Notes: a model not told the origin generated them from the sequence alone. A stretch of DNA of 64,000 nucleotides from Marinibacterium sp. (GCA_025800215.1 JAOXSC010000022.1:1-64000); one strand, 5' to 3'; shown: positions 53,300 through 61,409, counted from the first letter of the stretch. Made by a program: numbers and translations.

Positions 53300-54926
53300 G
53301 AAACAAAATCCCTTTTGGCAATCTAAAGCGCGCCTCGCGGCCCTCGGGCACCGACAGCGCCTGTTCAAGCAAGTATCGTGCCCGCAGCATCATCTTGCGC
53401 GCGTGGTCCTTGTCGACGACAAACCGCGTCGAACTGGCAAAGGACCGCGCCAGACCAAGCGCCAGGCGATAGTCAAACGTCGGGTCTTTCTGCTGGCGGG
53501 CAAATTTCGCCGCCATGTCCTGCATGCCCATGGCCACGGATGCGATCCGGGCCCGGGTGGTGCGATCAAGCACCTGCAGGCGATAATTGGAAACCATGAA
53601 AACGGATACGTCCTGTACGTAATCCATATAGCGCGATCGGTGCAGATCAACAAAGCGGATCTTGCGCGCGGATGCGTCATGGATCACGTTGTCGAGGTTG
53701 AAATCCCCGTGGATATAGACCGAAAACGGTGCCTCGATCTGTGCCTCGCGCGTGGCGGCGGCGGTGACCAGATCGTCAAACCCTGCAATCGCCAGCCCCT
53801 GGATGGTCTGGGCTTCGGTCGCAAAGCGCGGGTGCAGACGATAGACATCCGCCATCCGCCCCGACAGCTGCGCCATCGCGCCCATCTGGGCGGGCGTGTC
53901 GATGCGGGTCTGTTTCCAGATGTCGCGCACCGTCTTGTGCAGCGCCTTCTGCGCCTCGGCCAGGCGGGTGTCCGATCCCCCAAGCACGAGGTCTTCAAAG
54001 GTCTCGCCCTCAAGATGTTCGATCAGCAGCGCCGCAGAATCGCCATGACGCTCATAGGACAGGATCTCGGGCGCGAGACCGGGATAGACACTGTCCCAGC
54101 TTTTCACGCCCACGCGCTCTTTCTTGACCTTGCGACGGTCGCCATCCTTGAACACCGCCGACACCCGCCGCCCCTTGGCATCGCGGGTGCGCAGGCTGGA
54201 AATGGCACTGCCCGAGCGGGTTTCAGCCAGCGGGTGCAGGGTGATGTCTTCGTCATCGCCGCCAATGCTGGCCAGCACGGACCGCAGCGTGAAATAGCGT
54301 TCGAACCGCACCGGCTGGCCGATATTGATCGACAGGATCGCCTCGCTGATGGCCTGCAGCGCCTCGCCCATGCGGGCGACCTCGTTGAGGGTCAGCAGCG
54401 CATGGGCCAGATCTTCGGTGTGGCGCGTGTCGCGCATGTCGCGGGTATAGGTGTCGAACAGACGGTCATGAAACCGGCCAAGCGCCTCGCGGGTCTGGCC
54501 AATATCCACCGCGGTCTTGCTGTCGCGGCTGTGCAGCGCATCCTGCACCTGCGCCACCGACGCACGCACCGATGTCAGCGGCCCCACATAGGCGTCGGCG
54601 CGCAGCAGCTTGGGGCGCGCAACACCTTGGGCATGCAGCACCGCGCGCCGCCCCAGCCGCGACATCAGATCCAGATTGCGCGCCACCGTGTCGATGCCCT
54701 GCAGATCCATCTGCCGCGCGCCCTTGCGCCCGCCCTTGATCATCCCCGCCAGACAGGCCTTGCGCACCCGTGACGACAGGTTGCTGGCATAGCCCGCCCG
54801 CGCCACCAGCTGCTCGGCGGTGTCACTGTGCGGGCTCTTGAAATAGCCGCTGAGGCGCGACAGCTGGCCATCAAGCTCGACCAGCAGAAAGGACATGTTC
54901 TCCTCGACCGCGTCAGGGAGCATCAT
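53292..54926 (-). CDS. Two-domain protein: PhoU-like N terminus fused to an aminoglycoside-phosphotransferase-like kinase
   Basis: 544 residues. Residues about 10-215 are helical and resemble PhoU (SFLLVELDGQLSRLSGYFKS at the start; LNEVARMGEALQAISEAILSINIGQPVRFERYF at the end, the PhoU bundle pattern). Residues about 230-510 are an APH/choline-kinase fold, with VFKDGDRRKVKKE, LLIEHLEGETFEDL and the catalytic YIHGDFNLDNVIHD followed by IRFVDLHRSRYMDYVQDVS (metal Asp). The substrate is unknown. GGAGG precedes the ATG at 54926. The overlap with the Nudix gene is 14 bases and with ATP-grasp 8. Confidence 0.75.
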   Translation of the reverse strand: MMLPDAVEENMSFLLVELDGQLSRLSGYFKSPHSDTAEQLVARAGYASNLSSRVRKACLAGMIKGGRKGARQMDLQGIDTVARNLDLMSRLGRRAVLHAQGVARPKLLRADAYVGPLTSVRASVAQVQDALHSRDSKTAVDIGQTREALGRFHDRLFDTYTRDMRDTRHTEDLAHALLTLNEVARMGEALQAISEAILSINIGQPVRFERYFTLRSVLASIGGDDEDITLHPLAETRSGSAISSLRTRDAKGRRVSAVFKDGDRRKVKKERVGVKSWDSVYPGLAPEILSYERHGDSAALLIEHLEGETFEDLVLGGSDTRLAEAQKALHKTVRDIWKQTRIDTPAQMGAMAQLSGRMADVYRLHPRFATEAQTIQGLAIAGFDDLVTAAATREAQIEAPFSVYIHGDFNLDNVIHDASARKIRFVDLHRSRYMDYVQDVSVFMVSNYRLQVLDRTTRARIASVAMGMQDMAAKFARQQKDPTFDYRLALGLARSFASSTRFVVDKDHARKMMLRARYLLEQALSVPEGREARFRLPKGILFRD

Positions 54927-55368
54927 GCTCCAGCCTCCCCAGATAAACCGGCGCATCCGCCCGCAGCAGCGCCAGATCATAGCGCGGCAAAAAATCGGCC
55001 CCCTGCTCCACCGGATCGGCCCAGGTCGTGCCGATCTGGCGCTTATCGGGGGCCGTGCCCATCACCGGCTGATAGGCGGCAGGCACCGTGCAGCTGAACA
55101 GCACCTCATTGAGCTGGCGCACCCCTTTGGGCCCGACCCGGCGCACATCGGCCACATGGCACACATCCCCGATCACCGGCACCACGCCGATTTCTTCCAG
55201 ACATTCGCGCGCCAGACAGGCCTGCATCGTCTCGCCCGGTTCCTGCCGGCCACCGGGCAGCGTCAGATAGACCCGCCCGCTGCGCGCCTGTTTGACCTGC
55301 ACCAGCACCAGCCGATCCTTGCGGATGACAGCGCGCATGGCGGGCTTTATGCTCCGTTCTGACAACAT
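54913..55368 (-). CDS. Nudix hydrolase, first gene of the GAK operon
   Basis: 151 residues. The Nudix box GRQEPGE-x7-RECLEEIGV is complete at about 40-62 (Glu residues of RExxEE present). Nudix enzymes cleave nucleoside diphosphates linked to another group. In this operon it may hydrolyse a nucleotide or inositol/diphosphate-type compound related to the kinases. Start at 55368 has AGGGA upstream but gives a leader of only about 8 bases from the predicted promoter; ATG at 55338 is an alternative. Confidence 0.85.
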   Translation of the reverse strand: MLSERSIKPAMRAVIRKDRLVLVQVKQARSGRVYLTLPGGRQEPGETMQACLARECLEEIGVVPVIGDVCHVADVRRVGPKGVRQLNEVLFSCTVPAAYQPVMGTAPDKRQIGTTWADPVEQGADFLPRYDLALLRADAPVYLGRLEHDAP

Positions 55369-55382
55369 CGGTCCCTGTGCCA

Positions 55383-55415
55383 ATTATGCACCCCGTGATG
55401 ACCACAGTTTGACAG
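55383..55415 (-). promoter_or_regulatory. Pho-box-type promoter of the GAK operon
   Basis: On the minus strand CTGTCAA (55415-55409), 4 bases, TGGTCAT (55404-55398), then 9 bases and CATAAT (55388-55383). This matches two CTGTCAT-type heptamers in an 18-bp Pho box followed at the usual distance by a -10. The predicted start is about 8 bases before the first ATG. PhoB control is inferred from this spacing. Confidence 0.6.
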
Positions 55416-55514
55416 CGGTGCCAACATCTCACCGACCCGGACGCGACAAATCACCACCAGCCGCCGGATCGCACCCCCAAACGGGCCCCAAACCGGCCCG
55501 ATCCGCAAAAAAGC

Positions 55515-55579
55515 TTGCACGAATCCGTAACTTGAGTGAATAGTCACGGAAACAAGGCGAAAAACGCCACCTTCCGTGA
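55515..55579 (+). promoter_or_regulatory. repA promoter and operator-like repeats
   Basis: TTGCAC (55515-55520), 17 bases, GAATAG (55538-55543) is the best promoter candidate. Immediately downstream are the arms TCACGGAA (55544-55551) and TTCCGTGA (55572-55579), with a second hairpin GGCG-AAAAA-CGCC (55556-55568) between. RepA (with RepB) commonly represses its own promoter through such repeats. Confidence 0.5.
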
Positions 55580-55604
55580 ACACGTCGCGGGGATATGAGA
55601 GCAG

Positions 55605-56795
55605 ATGACCAAGACCGAAACGCATGAAGACCTCAATGCGGTGATCCGTCAACATTCCGAATGGATGGCGGGCCAACTGCATTCGCAGCGCGAAAGCCTG
55701 TTCCCGCCCGATGCGACCAAATCCATGCGCAAATTCACCTCGGGCGAGGCCGCGGCCCTGCTCGGGGTCAACGATTCCTACCTGCGCAAGCTGCATCTTG
55801 ACGGCAAGGGGCCGTCGCCCGAACTGACACCTGGAAACCGGCGGCTCTATTCGTCTCAGGACATTCAGGATCTGCGGGTTCTGCTGGAAAAAACCGCAAG
55901 GAAACCAGGCGATTACATCCCCGGACGGCGGGACGGAGACCACCTGCAGATCATCGGCGTGATGAACTTCAAAGGCGGCTCGGGCAAGACCACGACATCG
56001 GCCCATCTGGCCCAAAGGCTGGCGCTGCGCGGCTATCGCGTGCTGGCCATCGACCTTGACCCGCAGGCATCGCTGACCGCGCTGCACGGGGTGCAGCCGG
56101 AATTCGATCTTGAAGATGGCGGCACGCTTTACGATGCCATCCGCTTTGACGATCCCGCGCCGATCACATCGGTGATCAGGCCCACCTATATCCCGAATCT
56201 GGATCTGATTCCCGGAAACCTCGAACTGATGGAGTTCGAGCACGACACGCCCCGCGCCCTGTCCAATGGCCATGCGGGGCTGTTCTTTTTCCGCGTGCGC
56301 GAGGCGCTCAGCCAGGTTGATGATGACTATGATGTGGTGGTGATCGACTGCCCGCCACAGCTTGGCTTCCTGACCATGTCGGCCCTGTCGGCAGCGACTG
56401 GTGTTCTGGTGACCATTCACCCTGAAATGCTCGATGTGATGTCGATGTCGCAATTCCTGCGCATGACCGCCGATCTGATGGATGTGATCGCCGAAAGCGG
56501 CGCGGACATGTCGCATGACTGGATGCGCTATGTGCTGACCCGCTATGAACCCGCCGACGCGCCGCAGAACCGGATCGTGGCCTTTCTGCGGCACATGTAT
56601 GGCGACAGCGTGCTGAACGCACCGATGCTGAAATCAACGGCGATTTCCGATGCGGGCTTGACCAAACAGACCCTCTACGAGGTCGAACGCAGCGCCTTTA
56701 CCCGCTCCACCTATGACCGGGCCATCGAAAGCCTGAATGCGGTCAATGACGAAATCGCCGCCCTGATCCAGCAGACCTGGGGGCGCGACACATGA
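55605..56795 (+). CDS. repA: Plasmid partitioning ATPase RepA (ParA type)
   Basis: 396 residues. The N-terminal part has a MerR-like helix-turn-helix (MRKFTSGEAAALLGVNDSYLRKLH, about 41-64). The deviant Walker A of ParA is FKGGSGKTT (about 122-130), followed by LAIDLDPQASLTALHG and VVIDCPPQLGFLTM. It moves plasmid copies apart and represses the operon. It is followed by repB with an ATGA overlap. Confidence 0.95.
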   Translation: MTKTETHEDLNAVIRQHSEWMAGQLHSQRESLFPPDATKSMRKFTSGEAAALLGVNDSYLRKLHLDGKGPSPELTPGNRRLYSSQDIQDLRVLLEKTARKPGDYIPGRRDGDHLQIIGVMNFKGGSGKTTTSAHLAQRLALRGYRVLAIDLDPQASLTALHGVQPEFDLEDGGTLYDAIRFDDPAPITSVIRPTYIPNLDLIPGNLELMEFEHDTPRALSNGHAGLFFFRVREALSQVDDDYDVVVIDCPPQLGFLTMSALSAATGVLVTIHPEMLDVMSMSQFLRMTADLMDVIAESGADMSHDWMRYVLTRYEPADAPQNRIVAFLRHMYGDSVLNAPMLKSTAISDAGLTKQTLYEVERSAFTRSTYDRAIESLNAVNDEIAALIQQTWGRDT

Positions 56796-57817
56796 CCAGC
56801 AAAAAGAAAAGCCGGATGTCCCTTCTGGACAATCTTGCCGCGGCCAAGGCCCCTGCCCCGACCACGGCGGCGTCGATGATGGCATCGAACCGCGCCCTGC
56901 GCTCGGCCCGCGACGCGGTGGACAGCCACCATGTCTGGGAGCTTGACCCGACAAGCATCATCGACGACCGGCTCAATGACCGGCTTGATCCCGAAGACGT
57001 GCTGGATCTGCGCGACGCCATCGAAACCAATGGCCAGACCGTGCCCATTCTGGTGCGCCGCCATCCCAGCGAAGCCGACCGGTATCTGCTGGTCTATGGG
57101 CGGCGGCGGCTGGAAGCGATCCGGCAGTCCGACAAGGTCGACAAGGTCCGCGCGCTGGTCGCCAATCTGGATGATCAGGCCGCCGTGCGCGCCCAGATCT
57201 CGGAAAACATGGCGCGGCGCGATCTGTCCTATATCGAAAAAGCCCTTTTCGCTCAGGAACTTATCTCGTCTGGCTTTGGCAACCAATCCCAGGTGGCCGA
57301 AGTTCTGACCGTGACCAAATCTTCCATCTCCATGGCCAAGACGGTGGTGGAAATGGTGGGCACCGACATCATCCACGCGGTGGGCCCGGCCCATGGCGTG
57401 GGTCGCCCGCGTTGGGAAGCGCTTGGCAAAGGCATCGAAGAAAGCGGCGCAGACCGCCACAGCCTCGCCGAGATTGCCGAGCATGTTTACCACCGAGACG
57501 AGATGTCGGTGGTGACCGAAGATCTGGCCCAGGATCCCGCCGATCTTTCGGTCTTGGCCTTTGAAGCCGTGGAAAAGGCCGTTCAGAGCCTGCGGCCCGC
57601 ACGTCCCACGACCCCGCCCTCCCCCGCCGCGCGCGGGGTGCCGACCCACAGCCGGGTTCTTCGGCTGGGCGGTCAGCGCGGCGGGTCGGTGAAACGGACA
57701 AAAACAGGAATAACGATCAGCCTCGATCAGGGCGCTTTTGCGGACTGGGTCGAAGGCGAAGCCGAGCAGCTGATCGAAGACCTTCACGCGCAATGGATAA
57801 AACGCGCGGAAGACTGA
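56792..57817 (+). CDS. repB: Plasmid partitioning protein RepB (ParB type)
   Basis: 341 residues. ParB N-terminal nuclease-like domain about 50-145 (LDPTSIIDDRLNDRLDPEDV, YLLVYGRRRLEAIR, ISENMARRDLSYIEKA) and a helix-turn-helix about 160-190 (GFGNQSQVAEVLTVTKSSISMAKTVVE). It binds the parS palindromes downstream of repC and links them to RepA. Coupled to repA by a four-base overlap. Confidence 0.95.
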   Translation: MTSKKKSRMSLLDNLAAAKAPAPTTAASMMASNRALRSARDAVDSHHVWELDPTSIIDDRLNDRLDPEDVLDLRDAIETNGQTVPILVRRHPSEADRYLLVYGRRRLEAIRQSDKVDKVRALVANLDDQAAVRAQISENMARRDLSYIEKALFAQELISSGFGNQSQVAEVLTVTKSSISMAKTVVEMVGTDIIHAVGPAHGVGRPRWEALGKGIEESGADRHSLAEIAEHVYHRDEMSVVTEDLAQDPADLSVLAFEAVEKAVQSLRPARPTTPPSPAARGVPTHSRVLRLGGQRGGSVKRTKTGITISLDQGAFADWVEGEAEQLIEDLHAQWIKRAED

Positions 57818-57859
57818 GGTAGAGCAGAAACCAAAACAGGAGGCACGAGCCAGCCAAAG

Positions 57860-57910
57860 AAAAAGGCCCCGCAAAGACAACGCTCCACGAGACCTAACTT
57901 GTTTCTAGCA
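57860..57910 (-). ncRNA. Counter-transcribed RNA between repB and repC (incA-type)
   Basis: The minus strand carries GGTCTCG (57894-57888), a 16-base loop, CGGGGCC (57871-57865) and then TTTTT. In RNA the stem pairs fully only on this strand because two positions are G-U pairs. A TTGCAG (57945-57940), 17 bases, TACCTT (57922-57917) promoter would give a roughly 50-base RNA, the size of repABC incompatibility RNAs, which block repC translation. The 175-base gap between repB and repC is the standard place for it. Confidence 0.65.
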
Positions 57911-57992
57911 CCTTCAAGGTAGAGGCGAGAGCGTGTAACTGCAAGTCCTATTCGATTTGCAGAACGGGATTTCTTTGTCTTCGTGATAGAAA

Positions 57993-59162
57993 ATGTCCTA
58001 CATGCCCGTAACGTCGTTCCGGCGACCGGTCAGTGCTGCCCAATTGCAACACGTCCCCGCGCCTGATCGCGCGCCCCTGCCCCGTGACGAGGTCAACAAA
58101 TGGGACGCGCTGCGCGAACTGACCGTCGCCCGCCGCCATTTTGATCTGAGCGACCGTGACCTTGCCGTCCTGCAGGCGCTGATCAGCTTTCACCCCAAAC
58201 CTGTTCTGTCGACAGATGGTAAAGATCTGGTTGTGCATCCGTCCAACCGCTCGATCTGCGAGCGTCTGAACGGCATGCCCTGTTCGACCATGCGCCGCCA
58301 TCTGGCGACCCTGGTGCGCGCAGGCGTGATCACCCGCCGCGACAGCCCCAACGGCAAACGCTATGCCAGACGCTACGGCGACGACAAGATCGCCTATGGG
58401 TTCGACCTGTCGCCTCTGGTTCACCGCTTCCCCGAGATCTGCGCACTGGCCGAAGACGCCCGCGCGGAAACCCAGGCGATGGAGCGGCTGCGCGAAACCA
58501 TCCGCCTGATGCGCCGCGACCTTGCGGGCCTTGCCGAGTTCGGTGCCGAGCAACAACCGCAGCTTGAGATCTGGGCCGCGTTCTCGGACCTCGCGACCCT
58601 GACCGCACGCGCGCTGCGCCGGAAGCTGACCCTGACTGAATTGCAAGCCCTCGAAACCCGGCTGGCAGATGCGTTGACCGATCTGCGCGTCCATCTGGAG
58701 GTCGCGGAATCAGAAGAAATGAGCACCAAGGGCGTGCAGAATGAGCAGCACTATAAGAACACTAAATTAGACTCTTATGAATCTGAACGTCCCGCACAGA
58801 TGACACCGAACTCCGAAGTAACGCGATTGAAAGGACGAAAACCCACAGTTCCCATCGGCCTTGTTCTTGCCACATGCAGTGAATTCCGGACCTACTGCGA
58901 TTATCGTATTCTACATTGGAACGACCTTGTTCGCGCAGCGGACATCATTCGACCAATGATGGGGATCTGTGTGTCAGCGTGGGATGAGGCCAAGGAAATG
59001 ATGGGGCCCGAGAATGCCGCGATTGCGCTGGTCGCCATGTTGGAGCGGTTCGAAAGTATCAAATCACCGGGCGGGTATTTGCGGACGCTCAGTCGAAAAG
59101 CGGCGGATGGGACGTTCTCGTGCGGGCCGATGATCATGGCGTTGGCACGGAAGGATGGGTGA
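57993..59162 (+). CDS. repC: Replication initiator RepC
   Basis: 389 residues. Family blocks are KWDALRELTVARRHFDLSDRDLAVLQALISFHPKP, SNRSICERLNGMPCSTMRRHLATLVRAGVITRRDSPNGKRYARR (winged helix, about 75-125) and the C-terminal IIRPMMGICVSAWDEAKEMMG, SPGGYLRTLSRKA. The replication origin of repABC plasmids lies inside repC; an AT-rich stretch at about 58735-58800 (CACTAAATTAGACTCTTATG) is the likely site. The start is 57993 or the ATG at 58002. Confidence 0.95.
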   Translation: MSYMPVTSFRRPVSAAQLQHVPAPDRAPLPRDEVNKWDALRELTVARRHFDLSDRDLAVLQALISFHPKPVLSTDGKDLVVHPSNRSICERLNGMPCSTMRRHLATLVRAGVITRRDSPNGKRYARRYGDDKIAYGFDLSPLVHRFPEICALAEDARAETQAMERLRETIRLMRRDLAGLAEFGAEQQPQLEIWAAFSDLATLTARALRRKLTLTELQALETRLADALTDLRVHLEVAESEEMSTKGVQNEQHYKNTKLDSYESERPAQMTPNSEVTRLKGRKPTVPIGLVLATCSEFRTYCDYRILHWNDLVRAADIIRPMMGICVSAWDEAKEMMGPENAAIALVAMLERFESIKSPGGYLRTLSRKAADGTFSCGPMIMALARKDG

Positions 59163-59163
59163 G

Positions 59164-59181
59164 GGTTCACAGCTGTGAACC
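59164..59181. promoter_or_regulatory. parS-type palindrome 1
   Basis: GGTTCACAGCTGTGAACC, an 18-bp perfect palindrome that begins two bases after the repC stop. It is the RepB binding-site type of alphaproteobacterial repABC replicons and serves as the centromere. Confidence 0.88.
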
Positions 59182-59210
59182 GAGACTACCGGGCGCTGCT
59201 GAAAGGGTTT

Positions 59211-59226
59211 GTTCACAGCTGTGAAC
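59211..59226. promoter_or_regulatory. parS-type palindrome 2
   Basis: GTTCACAGCTGTGAAC, a 16-bp perfect palindrome identical to the core of the first site and 47 bases from it. Two copies flanking a short spacer downstream of repC indicate a compact partition locus. Confidence 0.88.
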
Positions 59227-59528
59227 TCTGTTCTCACGCACCGAACCCGTCCGCTGAATTCCGCCTCAATAGCTTCAAAAAAAATCCCGTCAGCGTCGTT
59301 TTCGGCGTGCAGTCCAAACGCGAACCCTGTAATATGAAAGAGCAAACACTCCCATACATTATCGGACATATCGCTCTTATGCGACAGACGGCGCTTTCGG
59401 CAACGAAACCCTCGACTTTCCGCCGCCACCGCAACGACGCATCTAGACGATAGACCCGCCACGATCCTTGCTCTAACAATCATGGCAACCCACCAAACCG
59501 GGACAGATCAACTGCAAGGGACATTGAT
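59227..59528. other. Intergenic region downstream of the partition locus
   Basis: 302 bases after the second parS palindrome. The part from about 59270 to 59350 is AT-richer. I see no convincing gene, only short open frames without ribosome sites, and no further palindrome of the parS type. Confidence 0.5.
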
Positions 59529-59960
59529 ATGAGGCTTTCGACCGCGCTTGGCGCATGCACGATGATTTTGGCAGGATGGGCCGCGACGGCCAGCGCCGAC
59601 TGCCTGGATGCGCAACCCGGCGAGCAGATTGACGCCTTTGAAACCATCAAGGGCGCTCTGTTGGCCGCCGATTTCGACACCGCCGCTGCAGCAATCGACC
59701 AGGGCGGCGATCGGGCAAAGAACCTGAGTGCGGCGTTGGTGTCGCTCAAGGCGCAGAACGTCAAACCCTTTGACCACTGCGTGTTGCTGGCGCGGCGCGA
59801 TCACAGCCCGCAATACCGCTCCGAGATCGTCTATTTCACCGACGGCGCGGCACAGGAGTACTGGGCGCTGATTTCCGGCATCACCGCCGATGGCGACGCG
59901 CGCATCATGGATGTGCAGTTCGGCAACAGCTACAAGCCGTTTCGCGACTGGCTGGACTGA
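59529..59960 (+). CDS. Small secreted protein of unknown function
   Basis: 143 residues. Signal peptide about 1-23 (LSTALGACTMILAGWAATASA) with a Cys just after it (DCLDAQPGE). The rest looks like one soluble domain (FDHCVLLARRDHSPQYRSEIVYFTDG, ISGITADGDARIMDVQFGNS), resembling small periplasmic proteins with a cystatin/NTF2-like shape, but I cannot assign a family. It is followed by a hairpin terminator. Confidence 0.7.
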   Translation: MRLSTALGACTMILAGWAATASADCLDAQPGEQIDAFETIKGALLAADFDTAAAAIDQGGDRAKNLSAALVSLKAQNVKPFDHCVLLARRDHSPQYRSEIVYFTDGAAQEYWALISGITADGDARIMDVQFGNSYKPFRDWLD

Positions 59961-59978
59961 CAAGACCCGTCAAACGGG

Positions 59979-60003
59979 CAGGGGGCGGCAATCGGCCCCT
60001 GCG
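59979..60003 (+). terminator. Hairpin after the small secreted protein
   Basis: GCAGGGG (59979-59985) and CCCCTGC (59997-60003) pair around an 11-base loop, 18 bases after the stop. A smaller hairpin CCCGT/ACGGG (59967-59979) precedes it. Confidence 0.5.
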
Positions 60004-60075
60004 TGGCGTCAACATGATCAGGACGCCCATTTTTGGCAGAATTCGGCTTTTTGCCGCTGCCGTGAGATCGCTAGA

Positions 60076-60119
60076 CCTGCGTGACCTTTCCGGCCCTCGG
60101 GCCATGTAACGCACGCAGG
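60076..60119 (+). promoter_or_regulatory. Hairpin that includes the ribosome site of the phosphotriesterase-family gene
   Basis: CCTGCGTG (60076-60083) and CACGCAGG (60112-60119) are exact complements, with an inner GGCCC-TC-GGGCC hairpin (60092-60103). The right arm ends in the CAGGA Shine-Dalgarno sequence (60116-60120) seven bases before the ATG at 60127, so the folded leader would hide it. Confidence 0.45.
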
Positions 60120-60126
60120 ACATGTC

Positions 60127-61401
60127 ATGACATCCTATTCCAAAACCCGTCGCGAATTTCTTGAGATCGCCGCAGGCGTGGGCGCCACGGCCCTTGCTGG
60201 CAGTGCGGTGCCGGTGATGGCCGCAGGCGAGCAGGCGACCGGAACGGTGATGACCGTGCGCGGCCCGATGCCTGCCAAGGATCTTGGCTTTACGCTGATG
60301 CACGAGCACATTTATTCGGACTTCACCGGCTACTATTACGAAACCAAGCCCGATTTCGACAAGATCGACAAGGTCAAGTACTTCGCCGCCGACCCCGAGG
60401 CGCCGGTCGAGATGAAGCACCTGGGCTATATGAACATGGGTGGCTATGCTTTCATGCGCGACGCCTGGTCTCTGCGTGACCGGCAGGTCATGATTGATGA
60501 GCTGAACTACTACAAACAGGTGGGTGGGCAGACCATTCTTGAGGTGTCGCCCTGGGGCAAGAACCAGGGGCCGGAATATCATCTGGTGCTGAAGGATCTC
60601 AGTGAACAGACCGGCATCAACCTGATCTGTTCCACCGGGCTTTATGGCGGCGACAATACGTTCTGGTATGACGAAGCGCTCGAGATGACCACCGATGAGC
60701 TGACCCGCACCTTCCTGGGCCATGTGAATGACGGGTTCGGCCAGTCGGGCGTGAAGGCCGGGCATCTCAAGACCGCGCCGAATTACTGGGATGAAAACGA
60801 ACAGCGCGCGGCCCAGGCGATCATCAACGCGCAAAAGGAATGCGGGCTGATGTACACGATCCACCACGGATCGAAGTTTGATCAGGCCAAGGCCGAAGAG
60901 GTGCATCGCGATCTCAAGACAATGGGCTCGACGCCCGAGCGCACCGTCTTTGCGCATATGCAGTCCTTTGTGACCAACGACAATCTGCGCAATCAGGTGA
61001 CCAACCCCGATGGGCGCTTTGTGGTCGATCTGGATTTCTTCAAGGCCATTCTGGACCAGGGCTATATCCTGTCCTTTGACACGTTCGGCACCTGGGTCGG
61101 GTTCGAGATTTTCGAATTCCTGCTGGATGGCGATGTGCCCAATGCCTTCGAAGGCAATGGCGGCCAGAGCGATGTCGAAGTCATGGCCATGGTCTATTTC
61201 CTGATCCAGCAGGGCTATTCCGATCAGATCGTGCTGAGCCAGGATTGCTATGCCAAGAACCACCTGCGCACCTTTGGCGGGGTCGGCTATACGCGGATCT
61301 CCAACTATGTGGTGCCGCTGTTCCGCAATGTCGGGGTGAGCGAGGATGCTATCGCTAACATGATGGTGAACACGCCCGCGCGCCTGCTGTCTCGGATCTG
61401 A
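60127..61401 (+). CDS. Phosphotriesterase-family metal-dependent hydrolase, exported
   Basis: 424 residues. The N terminus has a Tat-like signal (KTRREFLEIAAGVGATALAGSAVPVMAAG). Metal-binding motifs of the phosphotriesterase/amidohydrolase fold are LMHEHIYSD (HxH), the Lys in SGVKAGHLKTA, His in IHHGSKF and AHMQSF, and the Asp in IVLSQDCYAK. Members are lactonases, phosphotriesterases and related esterases. The substrate is unknown. It starts a unit with an alpha/beta hydrolase 8 bases downstream and an outer-membrane protein. Confidence 0.82.
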   Translation: MTSYSKTRREFLEIAAGVGATALAGSAVPVMAAGEQATGTVMTVRGPMPAKDLGFTLMHEHIYSDFTGYYYETKPDFDKIDKVKYFAADPEAPVEMKHLGYMNMGGYAFMRDAWSLRDRQVMIDELNYYKQVGGQTILEVSPWGKNQGPEYHLVLKDLSEQTGINLICSTGLYGGDNTFWYDEALEMTTDELTRTFLGHVNDGFGQSGVKAGHLKTAPNYWDENEQRAAQAIINAQKECGLMYTIHHGSKFDQAKAEEVHRDLKTMGSTPERTVFAHMQSFVTNDNLRNQVTNPDGRFVVDLDFFKAILDQGYILSFDTFGTWVGFEIFEFLLDGDVPNAFEGNGGQSDVEVMAMVYFLIQQGYSDQIVLSQDCYAKNHLRTFGGVGYTRISNYVVPLFRNVGVSEDAIANMMVNTPARLLSRI

Positions 61402-61409
61402 GCGAACCC

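Noticed and set aside
53292-54980. Longer form of the PhoU-like/kinase gene starting at 54980
   Set aside because: The extra N-terminal residues lie inside the Nudix gene and look like its frame-shifted shadow; the ATG at 54926 has a GGAGG site.
49012-55368. Reading the GAK cluster as an ordinary carbohydrate phosphotransferase (HPr/HprK) locus
   Set aside because: There is no HPr, enzyme I or EIIA gene, and the kinase has the architecture of the GAK-associated relatives rather than of true HPr kinase.
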